From assembly GCA_017541445.1 (NCBI GenBank), contig JAFXZC010000010.1, forward strand, positions 17,905 through 81,904: 64,000 nt of DNA, read 5' to 3'. The notes under the pieces are model-generated. The model was not told the DNA's origin and did no database searches. It worked only from the letters and a program-made list of their open reading frames with translations. Source of the DNA: Bacilli bacterium. Lineage in GTDB: Bacteria > Bacillota_I > Bacilli_A > RF39 > UBA660. Numbering within the stretch: position 1 is the first letter of the stretch; every line of letters starts with the position of its first letter. A program made the translations under genes and the position numbers. This document shows positions 41,378 through 50,017 of this stretch, one piece after another.

Positions 41378-42310
41378 ATGATTAAAAATATATCTATTAT
41401 ATTTATGTCTATATTTTTAGAGAGTTTACCTTTCTTATTTTTAGGTGCTTTTATTTCAGCTATTATAGAAACTTATATTAGTAATGAAACTATTGTTAAA
41501 TTAATACCTAAGAATAAAATATTAGGTTCTATATTTGGTATATTTTTAGGATTCTTTATACCTGCTTGTGATTGTGCTGTTATACCTATTAGTAAAAGAT
41601 TAATAAAAAAGAAAGTACCTATTAATGTAGCTATTTCTTTTATGTTAGCTTCACCAATTATTAATCCAGTTGTATTATTATCTACTTATTCTGCTTTTTA
41701 TAAAAATAATTCTGAGTTATTTTGGTATAGATTATTATTTGGTATAGTTATTGCTTTAGTAATAGGTATTATTATGGGTATTTTATTTAATAACAAGAAA
41801 GTATTAAATGAAGAGAATGAATGTCCTGTTCATTATGGTAATAATAAATTAATAAAGAGTAGTACATGTACTTGTGAAAAAGTAGTTAAAACTAAACATA
41901 GTTTTAAGAATGATAGTTTATCTATAATTAAATATACTATTTATGATTTAATAGATGTTGTTAAGTATTTAATGATAGGTGGTTTAATAGCTAGTTTAGT
42001 ACAAGTATTATTACCTAGAAGTATTTTATTATTATTTAATGATTATCAAGTATTAGCTATAGTAGTATTAATGTTATTTGCTTATTTAATATCTTTATGT
42101 AGTACTAGTGATTCTTTTGTAGGCAAATCATTATTAGTATCATTTGGTAATAGTTCTGTATTAGCTTATTTATTATTAGGTCCTATGATAGATATTAAAA
42201 ATACTTTTGTATTATTAGGTAATTATAAAAAGAATTTTGTTATTAGTTTAATTAGTTTAATATTTATAGTTATTTTTATATGTAGTGTAATGGTGGTGAT
42301 ACTAGTATGA
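41378..42310 (+). CDS. UPF0718/YraQ-type permease (ArsP_1 family)
   Basis: 310 residues, about eight to nine membrane helices. The hallmarks are 'LPFLFLGAFISAIIETYI', 'FFIPACDCAVIPISKRLIKKKVPINVAISFMLASPIINPVV' (in parts) and 'LCSTSDSFVGKSLL'. The AC-D/E-C-x-x-x-P motif is the signature of DUF318/YraQ permeases, a fold shared with methylarsenite exporters. It forms a known pair with DUF1980/TIGR03943 proteins, and the next gene overlaps by 4 nt (ATGA). A cytosolic Cys-rich loop (STCTCEK) sits mid-protein. SD AGGAGGAG. Confidence 0.82.
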   Translation: MIKNISIIFMSIFLESLPFLFLGAFISAIIETYISNETIVKLIPKNKILGSIFGIFLGFFIPACDCAVIPISKRLIKKKVPINVAISFMLASPIINPVVLLSTYSAFYKNNSELFWYRLLFGIVIALVIGIIMGILFNNKKVLNEENECPVHYGNNKLIKSSTCTCEKVVKTKHSFKNDSLSIIKYTIYDLIDVVKYLMIGGLIASLVQVLLPRSILLLFNDYQVLAIVVLMLFAYLISLCSTSDSFVGKSLLVSFGNSSVLAYLLLGPMIDIKNTFVLLGNYKKNFVISLISLIFIVIFICSVMVVILV

Positions 42311-43143
42311 AAAGATTTATAGGTATTATATGTATAATATATTCTTTTATTATTTATTATGTATGGTATTTTGATAAGTTAAAGAATTATTTATCTCCAC
42401 AAATGCAAATATATATTAAATGTATTTCTATTCCTTTATTAGTAATGGGTATTGTATTATTAGTATGTAAGAATATTGAATATAGATTTAAGATTAGTGA
42501 TTTAATATTATTATTACCTTTAGTAATGTTAATTATTTCTAGTGATGGTAAATTAAGTATGAATTTAGCTTCTAATAGAATGGGTAATTTTAGTAATAAT
42601 AATAGTAGTGAATTTGAAATAGATGAATTAAGCGATGAAGAAATAGGTACTATTGATATTACTGATAGAAATAAAGAAGTAGAAGATAATAATATAGAAG
42701 TTATTAAGAATATTGATTTTGAAATAATAGATGAAAATTATGAATATTTAGCTAATTATTTAACATTTAGTGAAAAGGCATTAAGATTTAAAGGTAAGAG
42801 TATTAAAGTAAAAGGTTTTAGTATTACTAGTGCAGACTATTTACCTAATGGATTTTTTGCTTTAGGTAAATACATTGTTAGTTGTTGTACAGCTGATGCA
42901 ACATTTAGTGGTTTTTATATTAGATATGATATTAGTAAGATAAAGAATAATGCTTGGTATGAAATAGAAGGTATTTTAAACACTGCTAAAGATAATAATG
43001 GTCATAGTATTATGTATATAAATGTTACTGATATTAAAGAGTTAGATAGTTCTAAACAAGATCAATATGCATATCCTTGTTATGTATATGATGGTGGTAT
43101 GTGTAGTGCTGTTACTAAATATGATATAGATTTTGAAGTGTAA
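42307..43143 (+). CDS. TIGR03943/DUF1980 (YcgQ-type) permease partner
   Basis: 278 residues. Two to three N-terminal helices (about 3-20, 35-55, 62-80), a Ser/Asn/Glu linker, then a soluble domain 'RFKGKSIKVKGFSITSADYLPNGFFALGKYIVSCCTADA' (in parts), whose VSCCTADA motif is characteristic of the family that works with YraQ-type permeases. ATGA overlap with the upstream permease means coupled synthesis. The operon ends in a terminator. Confidence 0.82.
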   Translation: MKRFIGIICIIYSFIIYYVWYFDKLKNYLSPQMQIYIKCISIPLLVMGIVLLVCKNIEYRFKISDLILLLPLVMLIISSDGKLSMNLASNRMGNFSNNNSSEFEIDELSDEEIGTIDITDRNKEVEDNNIEVIKNIDFEIIDENYEYLANYLTFSEKALRFKGKSIKVKGFSITSADYLPNGFFALGKYIVSCCTADATFSGFYIRYDISKIKNNAWYEIEGILNTAKDNNGHSIMYINVTDIKELDSSKQDQYAYPCYVYDGGMCSAVTKYDIDFEV

Positions 43144-43145
43144 AG

Positions 43146-43170
43146 AAAGATTATTTATTAATCTTTTTTT
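43146..43170 (+). terminator. Terminator after metal-permease operon
   Basis: AAAGATTA, 5-nt loop, TAATCTTT, T-tract. Confidence 0.85.
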
Positions 43171-43227
43171 ATTTTGTAACTTAGTTGTAACTTTAGTATT
43201 ATATATTATTATCAAGAGGTGACAATA

Positions 43228-43899
43228 ATGAAAATTTTAAAAGTGGAAAATTTAACAAAAGAATATGGTAAAGGAAGTACTAAAGTAGTTGCTTTAGATC
43301 ATGTATCTTTTAGTGTAGAGAAAGGTGAATTTGTTGCAATAGTAGGTGCTTCTGGTAGTGGTAAAAGTACACTATTACATTTAATAGGTGGTGTAGATAG
43401 ACCAACTTCAGGTAAAGTATTTATTGATGGTAAAGATATATATAGTTTTGATGATGATAAGTTAGCTATATTTAGAAGAAGACAAGTTGGTTTAATATAT
43501 CAATTTTATAATTTAATTCCTATTTTAAATGTAGAAGAGAATATTGAATTACCTATGTCTTTAGATGGTAGAAGTGTTGATAAGAAAGATATGAATGATT
43601 TATTAAAATTATTAGGTTTAGAGAATAGAAAAAATCATTTACCTAATGAGTTATCTGGTGGTCAACAACAAAGAACTAGTATTGGTAGAGCATTAATTAC
43701 TAAACCAACTATAGTACTCGCAGATGAACCAACTGGTAATCTAGATAGTAAATCTAGTGATGAAATAGTTGCATTACTTAAAAAGAGTAATAAAGAATTA
43801 AAACAAACTATTATTATGATTACTCATAATATGGAAATAGCTAAAGAAGCAGATAGAATTATTAAGTTAGAAGACGGTAAGATAGTTGAAGGTGAATAG
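43228..43899 (+). CDS. ABC transporter ATPase, MacB/LolD/BceA type
   Basis: 223 residues. Walker A 'GASGSGKSTLLHLIGGVD', Q-loop 'IYQFYNLIP', signature 'LSGGQQQRTSIGRAL', Walker B 'VLADEPTGNLD', H-loop 'ITHN'. This is the subclass that pairs with FtsX-type permeases in peptide-antibiotic or lipoprotein export. Start at 43228 (in-frame GTG at 43219 is part of GAGGTGA). Its end provides the RBS for the permease, 2 nt away. A two-component system downstream suggests a stress-responsive exporter module. Confidence 0.93.
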   Translation: MKILKVENLTKEYGKGSTKVVALDHVSFSVEKGEFVAIVGASGSGKSTLLHLIGGVDRPTSGKVFIDGKDIYSFDDDKLAIFRRRQVGLIYQFYNLIPILNVEENIELPMSLDGRSVDKKDMNDLLKLLGLENRKNHLPNELSGGQQQRTSIGRALITKPTIVLADEPTGNLDSKSSDEIVALLKKSNKELKQTIIMITHNMEIAKEADRIIKLEDGKIVEGE

Positions 43900-43901
43900 T
43901 T

Positions 43902-46511
43902 ATGAAATTGTTAAATAAATTAACTATTAAGAATCTTAAATTAAATAAGAAAAGAACTATAGTAACTATAATAGGTATTATGTTATCAGTAGCATTAATT
44001 ACTGCTGTAATTAGTATGTATATTAATGGTTTAAATTCATTAGTTACTTTTGAAAAGATTCAACAAGGTGATTTTCATTTATATTTAAGAGAAGTAGATA
44101 AAGAAGATATTAGTAAATTTGAAAATAATAGAAAGATTGAAAAAGTATTAACGGTTAATGATATAGGTTATGCTAATATAGAATCTAATAATACATATAA
44201 ACCTTATGTATTTATTAAAGGTATGAATAATGATTCTTTAGAAAGTTTATCTATTAAATTAATAGAAGGTAGATTACCTAAAAATGATAGTGAAATAATT
44301 ATACCTACTCATTTAAAAACTAATGGTAGAGTGGAATATAAAATAGGAGATAAATTAGTTTTAGAAGTAGGAGATAGAATTAGTAATGATGGTGCATATT
44401 TAAATCAAGATGATCCATTTATATATGATGAAGAGAATGATAAAGCATTAGAGAGTATTACTAATACTGAAACAAAAGAATATACAATAGTTGGTATTAT
44501 GGAAAGACCAGCTAATAATTTAGAAAGTTATAGTGCTCCTGGATATACTATTGTTACTTATGAAGAAAATGTTAATGATAAGGTAGATGTTTATATTAAA
44601 TATAGTAAAGATGGTATTAAAGATGCTTATAGATTAACAGGTGAATTAATTGGAATAGATCCTGATTTATTTGAAAAGTTTGCTAAAGGAGAAAATTTTA
44701 CTGAAAAAGATGAAGAAAAATTAGCAGAACAAGAAGCTAATATTAAATATGTATATGGATTTAATGAATATTTAATTGGTTTAGAAACAGATCCTTTAGG
44801 TACTACTGGTGTAGGCAGTTTAATATTAGTAGTATTTGTTGTATGTTTAATAATAGTTGTTACTTCTATATTCTGTATAAAGAATAGTTTTGATATTTCA
44901 ATTACTGAAAAAGTTAAACAATATGGTATGTTAAGAAGTATTGGTGCTACTAAGAAACAAATAAGAAGTAATGTATTTTATGAAGCTACTATATTAGGTT
45001 TAATAGGTATTCCATTAGGTATATTATTAGGTTTACTTGCTTCATATATATTAGTATTTGTATGTAATTATTTCTTAAAGGGTGCTTTAAGTGAAGGTTT
45101 AAAATTTATATTTACGATATCTTGGGTACCATTTGCATTTGCAATAGTATTAGGTGTTGTTACTATATATTTCTCTGCATTTAGAAGTGCTTTCAAAGCA
45201 AGTAAAATATCACCAATAGATAGTTTAAGAAATAGTGCTAATATTAAGATTACTTCTAAGAATGTTAAGATGCCTAAATATATTAGTAAAATATTTGGTA
45301 TTGGTGGAGAAATTAGTTATAAGAATATGAAAAGAAATAAGAGTAAATATAGAACTACTATTATTTCAATAATATTTTCTGTATTTGTATTTATTGCTTT
45401 AAATACATTTATGAATGTTGCTTTTGATATAGTTGATATGGATTTAAAAGCTAATGATTATAATATTAGTTTAAGAGCTAATTTTAATAAAGATGAAAAA
45501 GATTTTTATAAAGATTTTATTAGTACTACTAGATTAGATAATATTGATAATTATACTATTGCTAGAGAAGAAAATTTATATATAGAGAATCCTAAGATTA
45601 ATAAAGAATATTTAGATTTATCTAATGCAATTGAAATATCAGGTGAATATATTAGTATTTATTCTTTAGGAGATTATCAATATAAAAAATATATTAAATC
45701 TTTAGGTTTAGATTATGATGATATTAAAGATAAAGGTATTTTAGTAAGTTATATGCCTGTTCATTATGAAGAAGATAAAAAGACTAAAGTTAAATATACT
45801 AATCTATTTGATTATGAAGTGAATGATATAATAGAAGGTCAATGTTTAGATGATCAAAAATGTAGTTTTGAAGTAGGTTATGTTAGTAATGATAAACCAT
45901 TTGGTTTTAAAAATATGGATGGTGCTTTCTTATTTATAAGTGATGAATTATATGATAAATATTTTGATACTTGGAATGCTGTTATTTATTTTGATAGTAG
46001 TGATGCAGATAAATTACAAGATGATATAGAAGAAGTATTAAAGAATAAAAAATATTTCTTAAATAATAGTAATGAACAATATAGAATGATTAATAATTTA
46101 TTAATATTAGTTGCTATATTCTTATATGGATTTATTATTGTTATTACTTTAATAGGTGTTACTAATGTATTTAATACTATTACTACTAGTATGAATTTAA
46201 GAAGACAAGAATTTGCTATGTTAAGAAGTATTGGTATGACTAAAAAAGAATTTAATAGAATGATTAGATTAGAAAGTTTATTTGTAGGATTAAAATCTTT
46301 ATTATGGGGTATTCCTATTGGTATATGTTTATCATATTTAATATATAGATTAGTTAGTGAAGATATTGGTTTACCATATAGATTACCTATAGTAGCTATA
46401 TTAATATCTATAGTAGCTGTATTTATATTAATTACTTCTTTAATGAAATATTCTATGAGTAAGATTAGTAAACAAAATACTATAGAAACTATTAGAAATG
46501 AAAATATATAA
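43902..46511 (+). CDS. FtsX-type ABC permease with two extracytoplasmic domains
   Basis: 869 residues. Topology: helix near 16-38, an outside MacB-type domain (about 40-300), three helices (about 303-425), a linker, helix near 485-505, a second outside domain (about 510-725), three helices (about 727-850). The two halves share 'LRSIGATKKQIR' and 'LRSIGMTKKEFNR', the conserved cytosolic loop of FtsX domains. This 8-helix, two-domain layout differs from the 10-helix BceB type. The final 16 codons and the terminator are duplicated 1,582 bp downstream, behind the Mrr gene. Confidence 0.9.
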   Translation: MKLLNKLTIKNLKLNKKRTIVTIIGIMLSVALITAVISMYINGLNSLVTFEKIQQGDFHLYLREVDKEDISKFENNRKIEKVLTVNDIGYANIESNNTYKPYVFIKGMNNDSLESLSIKLIEGRLPKNDSEIIIPTHLKTNGRVEYKIGDKLVLEVGDRISNDGAYLNQDDPFIYDEENDKALESITNTETKEYTIVGIMERPANNLESYSAPGYTIVTYEENVNDKVDVYIKYSKDGIKDAYRLTGELIGIDPDLFEKFAKGENFTEKDEEKLAEQEANIKYVYGFNEYLIGLETDPLGTTGVGSLILVVFVVCLIIVVTSIFCIKNSFDISITEKVKQYGMLRSIGATKKQIRSNVFYEATILGLIGIPLGILLGLLASYILVFVCNYFLKGALSEGLKFIFTISWVPFAFAIVLGVVTIYFSAFRSAFKASKISPIDSLRNSANIKITSKNVKMPKYISKIFGIGGEISYKNMKRNKSKYRTTIISIIFSVFVFIALNTFMNVAFDIVDMDLKANDYNISLRANFNKDEKDFYKDFISTTRLDNIDNYTIAREENLYIENPKINKEYLDLSNAIEISGEYISIYSLGDYQYKKYIKSLGLDYDDIKDKGILVSYMPVHYEEDKKTKVKYTNLFDYEVNDIIEGQCLDDQKCSFEVGYVSNDKPFGFKNMDGAFLFISDELYDKYFDTWNAVIYFDSSDADKLQDDIEEVLKNKKYFLNNSNEQYRMINNLLILVAIFLYGFIIVITLIGVTNVFNTITTSMNLRRQEFAMLRSIGMTKKEFNRMIRLESLFVGLKSLLWGIPIGICLSYLIYRLVSEDIGLPYRLPIVAILISIVAVFILITSLMKYSMSKISKQNTIETIRNENI

Positions 46512-46533
46512 GAAGAGTTTATCTCTTCTTTTT
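46510..46533 (+). terminator. Terminator of ABC permease (inside repeat copy 1)
   Basis: AAGAAGAG, 5-nt loop, CTCTTCTT, TTT. Confidence 0.8.
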
Positions 46534-46534
46534 A

Positions 46535-46543
46535 TGTTATAAT
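46535..46543 (+). promoter_or_regulatory. Extended -10 (TGTTATAAT) of Mrr gene
   Basis: The last element of repeat copy 1, 20 nt before the Mrr ATG. The ancestral promoter at this place would have driven the response regulator. Confidence 0.65.
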
Positions 46544-46562
46544 GTGTGTGAGGTGAAAGAAA

Positions 46563-48050
46563 ATGTCAAAAGTAAATAATTTCTTTTCGAATATTTCTGA
46601 TGTTACCCTTGTGTATGTTGATAGAATATTAAGTAAGAATGTGGATTTACTTTCCATGTTATTGGATGGTAAAAGTAGTGTAAGTTTAGTTATTCCAGAA
46701 AAAATTATGGATATAATTCCCGGATTAATAGACAATATGTATCAAGATTCTAGAAATTGCAATAATTTTAAAGAGTTATCTGAAATATTTAATTCGGATT
46801 ATTATGAATCATTATTCTTTAAATATTTTAATGATTATTTATTAGACAATAAAAATGTATTGTTCAAAGAAAACAACTATAATAATAATATTTCTTCATT
46901 AGTTAATTCAATTTCATTTTTTGTAAGATTAAAATTTGATTATATTGTATCTTATCCATCTGATTATTCAACGGATTTAGATGATAGTATTTTTAATGCA
47001 TATCTTAGTTTAAATGATAATTATACTTTTAAATTTGAATTTGTTTATTTTTTAGATTTATTTGTTTCGTCAGTATTAATATGTTTATTATTTATGATGG
47101 AAAAAATGGTAAATACAATTGACAAAAACGAATTTATTACAATAATGAAAAAAATGCATAGCCAAGGTATAGAAGACAATATAGCAAAATTATATGATTT
47201 GTATTATAGATTATATGATGATGAATTGCATATTATTCCGTGTCTCAATTATGTTATAAATGTAGAGGATAATAAATTTGAATTGGATTGTTTAACTTTT
47301 ATTGATTATTTAGTAAATAGTAAAACCACTTTTGTTGTTGAATTTATAGAGAATATAAATGAAATTGAGGGTAAAGTAAATTGTCTTGATAAATTAAAAA
47401 AAACAATGGATGATAATTATACTTCATTTCAAAATGATATATTTAAGCTAGATGATATGCCTGTTCAATCAATTAGATATTATATGTTAAGAATTGTTGC
47501 AATATTAGTAGAAGATCATAATATGAATGTGTTAATACGTGGAATATTAGAATCGGCGAGATATTCAGTTAATCTTTATGATGATTATAAAAAGAATGAG
47601 GCATTAAAACAAAAAGAAAGATATTTAAATGACGATTTTGACGATGAAGAAGAAATTGAAAAAGATATTTATGATATAAATAAAATAAAAACAGGCGATG
47701 ATTTTGAAGTGTTTTTAGAAATGCTTTTTAAAAAATTAGGCTATGATGTTGTTCATTGTGGTGGTTCTGGTGACCAAGGAGCCGATTTAATACTTAAAAA
47801 AAATAAAAAGAAATATGTGGTTCAGGCGAAGTATTATGCTTCATCATTAGATAATACACCTGTTCAAGAGGTTTGTGGTGCTATAAAATATTATAATGCT
47901 GATAAAGGTATTGTTGTCACAAATAGTAAATTTACTTCAGGGGCAATAAAACTAGCTGATGCCAATGATGTAAAACTGATAGATGGTATTAAATTAAAAG
48001 GATTAATCAATAAAGCAAAAAAAATTGATGAAGATATGTTAGAAGATTAG
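46563..48050 (+). CDS. Mrr-type restriction endonuclease with large unknown N-terminal region
   Basis: 495 residues. The C-terminal 120 form an Mrr_cat domain: 'KTGDDFEVFLEMLFKKLGYDVV' (about 376-398), 'GSGDQGADLIL' with catalytic D408, 'YVVQAKYY' with Q421-x-K423, and 'GIVVTNSKFTSGAIKLA', the PD-(D/E)xK pattern of Mrr enzymes that cut modified or foreign DNA. The first 350 residues are helical, with one hydrophobic stretch (about 158-182), and not recognised; an acidic linker precedes the nuclease. GAGGTGA lies 6 nt before the ATG. The stop codon TAG lies inside repeat copy 2. Codon use is less AT-skewed than in the flanks. Likely a phage-defence gene. Confidence 0.85.
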   Translation: MSKVNNFFSNISDVTLVYVDRILSKNVDLLSMLLDGKSSVSLVIPEKIMDIIPGLIDNMYQDSRNCNNFKELSEIFNSDYYESLFFKYFNDYLLDNKNVLFKENNYNNNISSLVNSISFFVRLKFDYIVSYPSDYSTDLDDSIFNAYLSLNDNYTFKFEFVYFLDLFVSSVLICLLFMMEKMVNTIDKNEFITIMKKMHSQGIEDNIAKLYDLYYRLYDDELHIIPCLNYVINVEDNKFELDCLTFIDYLVNSKTTFVVEFIENINEIEGKVNCLDKLKKTMDDNYTSFQNDIFKLDDMPVQSIRYYMLRIVAILVEDHNMNVLIRGILESARYSVNLYDDYKKNEALKQKERYLNDDFDDEEEIEKDIYDINKIKTGDDFEVFLEMLFKKLGYDVVHCGGSGDQGADLILKKNKKKYVVQAKYYASSLDNTPVQEVCGAIKYYNADKGIVVTNSKFTSGAIKLADANDVKLIDGIKLKGLINKAKKIDEDMLED

Positions 48051-48091
48051 TAAACAAAATACTATAGAAACTATTAGAAATGAAAATATAT

Positions 48092-48115
48092 AAGAAGAGT
48101 TTATCTCTTCTTTTT
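48092..48115 (+). terminator. Terminator after Mrr gene (inside repeat copy 2)
   Basis: The same hairpin as at 46510-46533. Confidence 0.8.
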
Positions 48116-48116
48116 G

Positions 48117-48125
48117 TGTTATAAT
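48117..48125 (+). promoter_or_regulatory. Extended -10 (TGTTATAAT) of two-component operon
   Basis: The end of repeat copy 2, 18 nt before the regulator's ATG, with GGGAGTGAT between. Confidence 0.65.
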
Positions 48126-48142
48126 ACGAGGGAGTGATGTGT

Positions 48143-48799
48143 ATGAAGATATTATTAGTAGAAGATAATCTTAGTATTATTAAAGGTTTAGATTATACAT
48201 TTAAAAGTAATAATTATGATATGGATTATAAAACTAATATTAAAGATACTATTGAATGTTTAGATAATAAATATGATTTAATAGTGTTAGATATTACTTT
48301 ACCAGATGGTAATGGAATAGATTTATATAAGAATTATATTAAAGATTTAAATATACCTGTTATATTTTTAACTGCTATTGATGATGAAGAAACTATTGTT
48401 AATTGTTTAGATAATGGTGCAGAAGATTATATTACTAAACCGTTTAGTAGTAAAGAATTAATAGCTAGAATTAATAAGATATTAAATAGAAATAAAAAGA
48501 ATGTTATTAAGATTAATAATATTAAATTTGATATAGATAAAATGTGTGTATATAAAGATGAAGAGATAGTTGAATTAACTAGTTTAGAATTAAAAATATT
48601 ATCTGTATTATTTAATAATATTAATAAAGTAGTTAGTAGAGAGAGTTTACTTTCTTATATATGGGAATGGACTGGTAATGATGTTGATGATCATACTATT
48701 ACTGTTTATTTAAATAGAATTAAAAATAAATTAGATGTTGATATTATTAAAACTGTTAAAGGAATAGGGTATAGAATAGATGAAGAAGAAAGTAATTAG
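48143..48799 (+). CDS. OmpR/PhoB-family response regulator
   Basis: 218 residues. Receiver domain with phospho-acceptor D50 ('LIVLDITLPDGNG') and 'KPFSSKELIARI', then a winged-helix trans_reg domain ('VELTSLELKILSVLFNN', 'HTITVYLNRIKNKL', 'IKTVKGIGYRI'). Start at 48143, GTGAT-N4 upstream; the three earlier in-frame codons form the RBS. The kinase gene overlaps its end by 20 nt. Likely controls the ABC exporter encoded upstream of the Mrr cassette, from which it is now separated. Confidence 0.93.
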   Translation: MKILLVEDNLSIIKGLDYTFKSNNYDMDYKTNIKDTIECLDNKYDLIVLDITLPDGNGIDLYKNYIKDLNIPVIFLTAIDDEETIVNCLDNGAEDYITKPFSSKELIARINKILNRNKKNVIKINNIKFDIDKMCVYKDEEIVELTSLELKILSVLFNNINKVVSRESLLSYIWEWTGNDVDDHTITVYLNRIKNKLDVDIIKTVKGIGYRIDEEESN

Positions 48800-49973
48800 C
48801 TTATTAATTAGTATTATATTTATTATTTTAATATTTATTGGTCTTAATAAATTAGAATATAATTTTTATAGAAAAGAATTTAATAAGAAGATTAATAATA
48901 TTGTTAATGAAGTAGTAGATAAGTATCCAGATGTTAATAAAGAGGATGTTATTAACATATTAAATAGTGATGATGATAATGAAGATATATTAAATGAATA
49001 TGGTATTTATTTAGAGAAAGATAATATACTTAAGAAGAATGAATATTATTATCATATGTTTAATATTTTAGATATTATTTTTATATTAATTGTTATTTTA
49101 TTATTTGTTATTGTTATATTAAATAATGATTTAAAGAAGAGTAAAAGTATTAAAGATATTACTAATTTAATAGAAGAAATAAATAAGAAGAATTATAAAT
49201 TAGATATAGATAATAATAGTGAAAGTGATTTATCAATACTTAAAAATGAAATATATAAAACTACTATTATGTTAAAGAGTGAAGCAGAGAATAGTTTAAA
49301 TGATAAGAAGAATTTAAAGATTAGTTTAGAAGATATTTCTCATCAATTAAAGACTCCTTTAACTAGTATTTTAATTATGTTAGATAATATATTAGATGAT
49401 CCAGATATGGATAATAAAGTAAGAGAAGATTTTATTAGAGATATTAAAAGAGAAGTTGTTAATATTAATTTCTTAGTACAGAATATATTAAAGTTATCTA
49501 AGATGGATGCTAATGCTATTAAGTTTATTAATAGAGAGTTTTATTTATTAGATATGGTTAATGAAAGTATTAGAAATATATCTGTTTTGAGTGATTTAAA
49601 AAATGTTAAGATTAATGTTAATGGTGATAAGAATATTAAGTTTAAATGTGATGATAAATGGAATGTAGAAGCTATTACTAATATATTAAAGAATTGTTTA
49701 GAATATTCTAATAATGATAGTAAGATAGATATTAATATGAGTGAAAATAATGTATATGTTGAATTAAGTATTAGAGACTACGGATGTGGTATTAGTAAGA
49801 AAGATATTAAACATATATTTGAAAGATTTTATAAGGGTAGTAATAGTAGTAATGAAAGTGTTGGTATAGGTTTAGCTTTAGCTAAAAGTATAGTAGAAAA
49901 AAGTAATGGTAATATTAGTGTAGAGTCTAGTAAAGAAGGTAGTAAGTTTATATTAAAATATTATAAAATATAA
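48780..49973 (+). CDS. Sensor histidine kinase
   Basis: 397 residues. Two membrane helices (about 5-23 and 93-114) enclose an outside loop of about 68 residues, longer than in BceS-type intramembrane kinases. Then a dimerisation/phosphoacceptor helix with H188 ('DISHQLKTPLTSIL'), N-box 'NILKNCLEYSNNDSK', G1 'DYGCGISKKD', F-box 'IFERFYKG' and G2 'VGIGLALAKSIV'. Its ATG lies inside the regulator gene in another frame, a coupled arrangement. Probable partner of the ABC exporter for envelope stress or antimicrobial peptides, by context. Confidence 0.92.
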   Translation: MKKKVISLLISIIFIILIFIGLNKLEYNFYRKEFNKKINNIVNEVVDKYPDVNKEDVINILNSDDDNEDILNEYGIYLEKDNILKKNEYYYHMFNILDIIFILIVILLFVIVILNNDLKKSKSIKDITNLIEEINKKNYKLDIDNNSESDLSILKNEIYKTTIMLKSEAENSLNDKKNLKISLEDISHQLKTPLTSILIMLDNILDDPDMDNKVREDFIRDIKREVVNINFLVQNILKLSKMDANAIKFINREFYLLDMVNESIRNISVLSDLKNVKINVNGDKNIKFKCDDKWNVEAITNILKNCLEYSNNDSKIDINMSENNVYVELSIRDYGCGISKKDIKHIFERFYKGSNSSNESVGIGLALAKSIVEKSNGNISVESSKEGSKFILKYYKI

Positions 49974-49992
49974 GTACTATTTATAAATAATT

Positions 49993-50001
49993 TGTTATAA
50001 T
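49993..50001 (+). promoter_or_regulatory. Extended -10 (TGTTATAAT) of fmt
   Basis: 17 nt before the fmt ATG. TTGGTGAT lies between. Confidence 0.6.
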
Positions 50002-50017
50002 ATGTTTGGTGATGTGT

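Larger units (their letters stand above)
46461..46543 (+). repeat. Direct repeat copy 1 (83 bp)
   Basis: It covers the last 16 codons of the ABC permease, the stop, the hairpin terminator and TGTTATAAT. Identical to 48043-48125 except A/G at 46534 versus 48116; the first 73 bp are a perfect match. Confidence 0.95.
46461..48125 (+). mobile_element. Mrr nuclease cassette bounded by 83-bp direct repeats
   Basis: A single-gene insert between an ABC permease and its partner two-component genes. One period of 1,582 bp (repeat to repeat) carries the Mrr gene. Looping out between repeats would restore a continuous permease-terminator-promoter-regulator junction. There is no transposase, integrase or terminal inverted repeat. 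The nuclease gene uses C- and G-ending codons (CCC, GGC, TCG, ACG) more freely than its neighbours, which suggests foreign origin. Confidence 0.75.
48043..48125 (+). repeat. Direct repeat copy 2 (83 bp)
   Basis: Duplicate of 46461-46543. Here the permease codons are untranslated; the copy supplies the Mrr stop codon, its terminator, and the -10 box of the response regulator. Confidence 0.95.

Noticed and set aside
46532..46735. Minus-strand frame over the Mrr gene start
   Set aside because: Shadow frame with no RBS; the plus-strand gene has a proper promoter, RBS and domain.
46461..48125. Classical target-site duplication by a transposon
   Set aside because: 83 bp is far longer than usual duplications, no transposase or terminal inverted repeats exist, and the repeat boundaries match a gene end plus regulatory unit.
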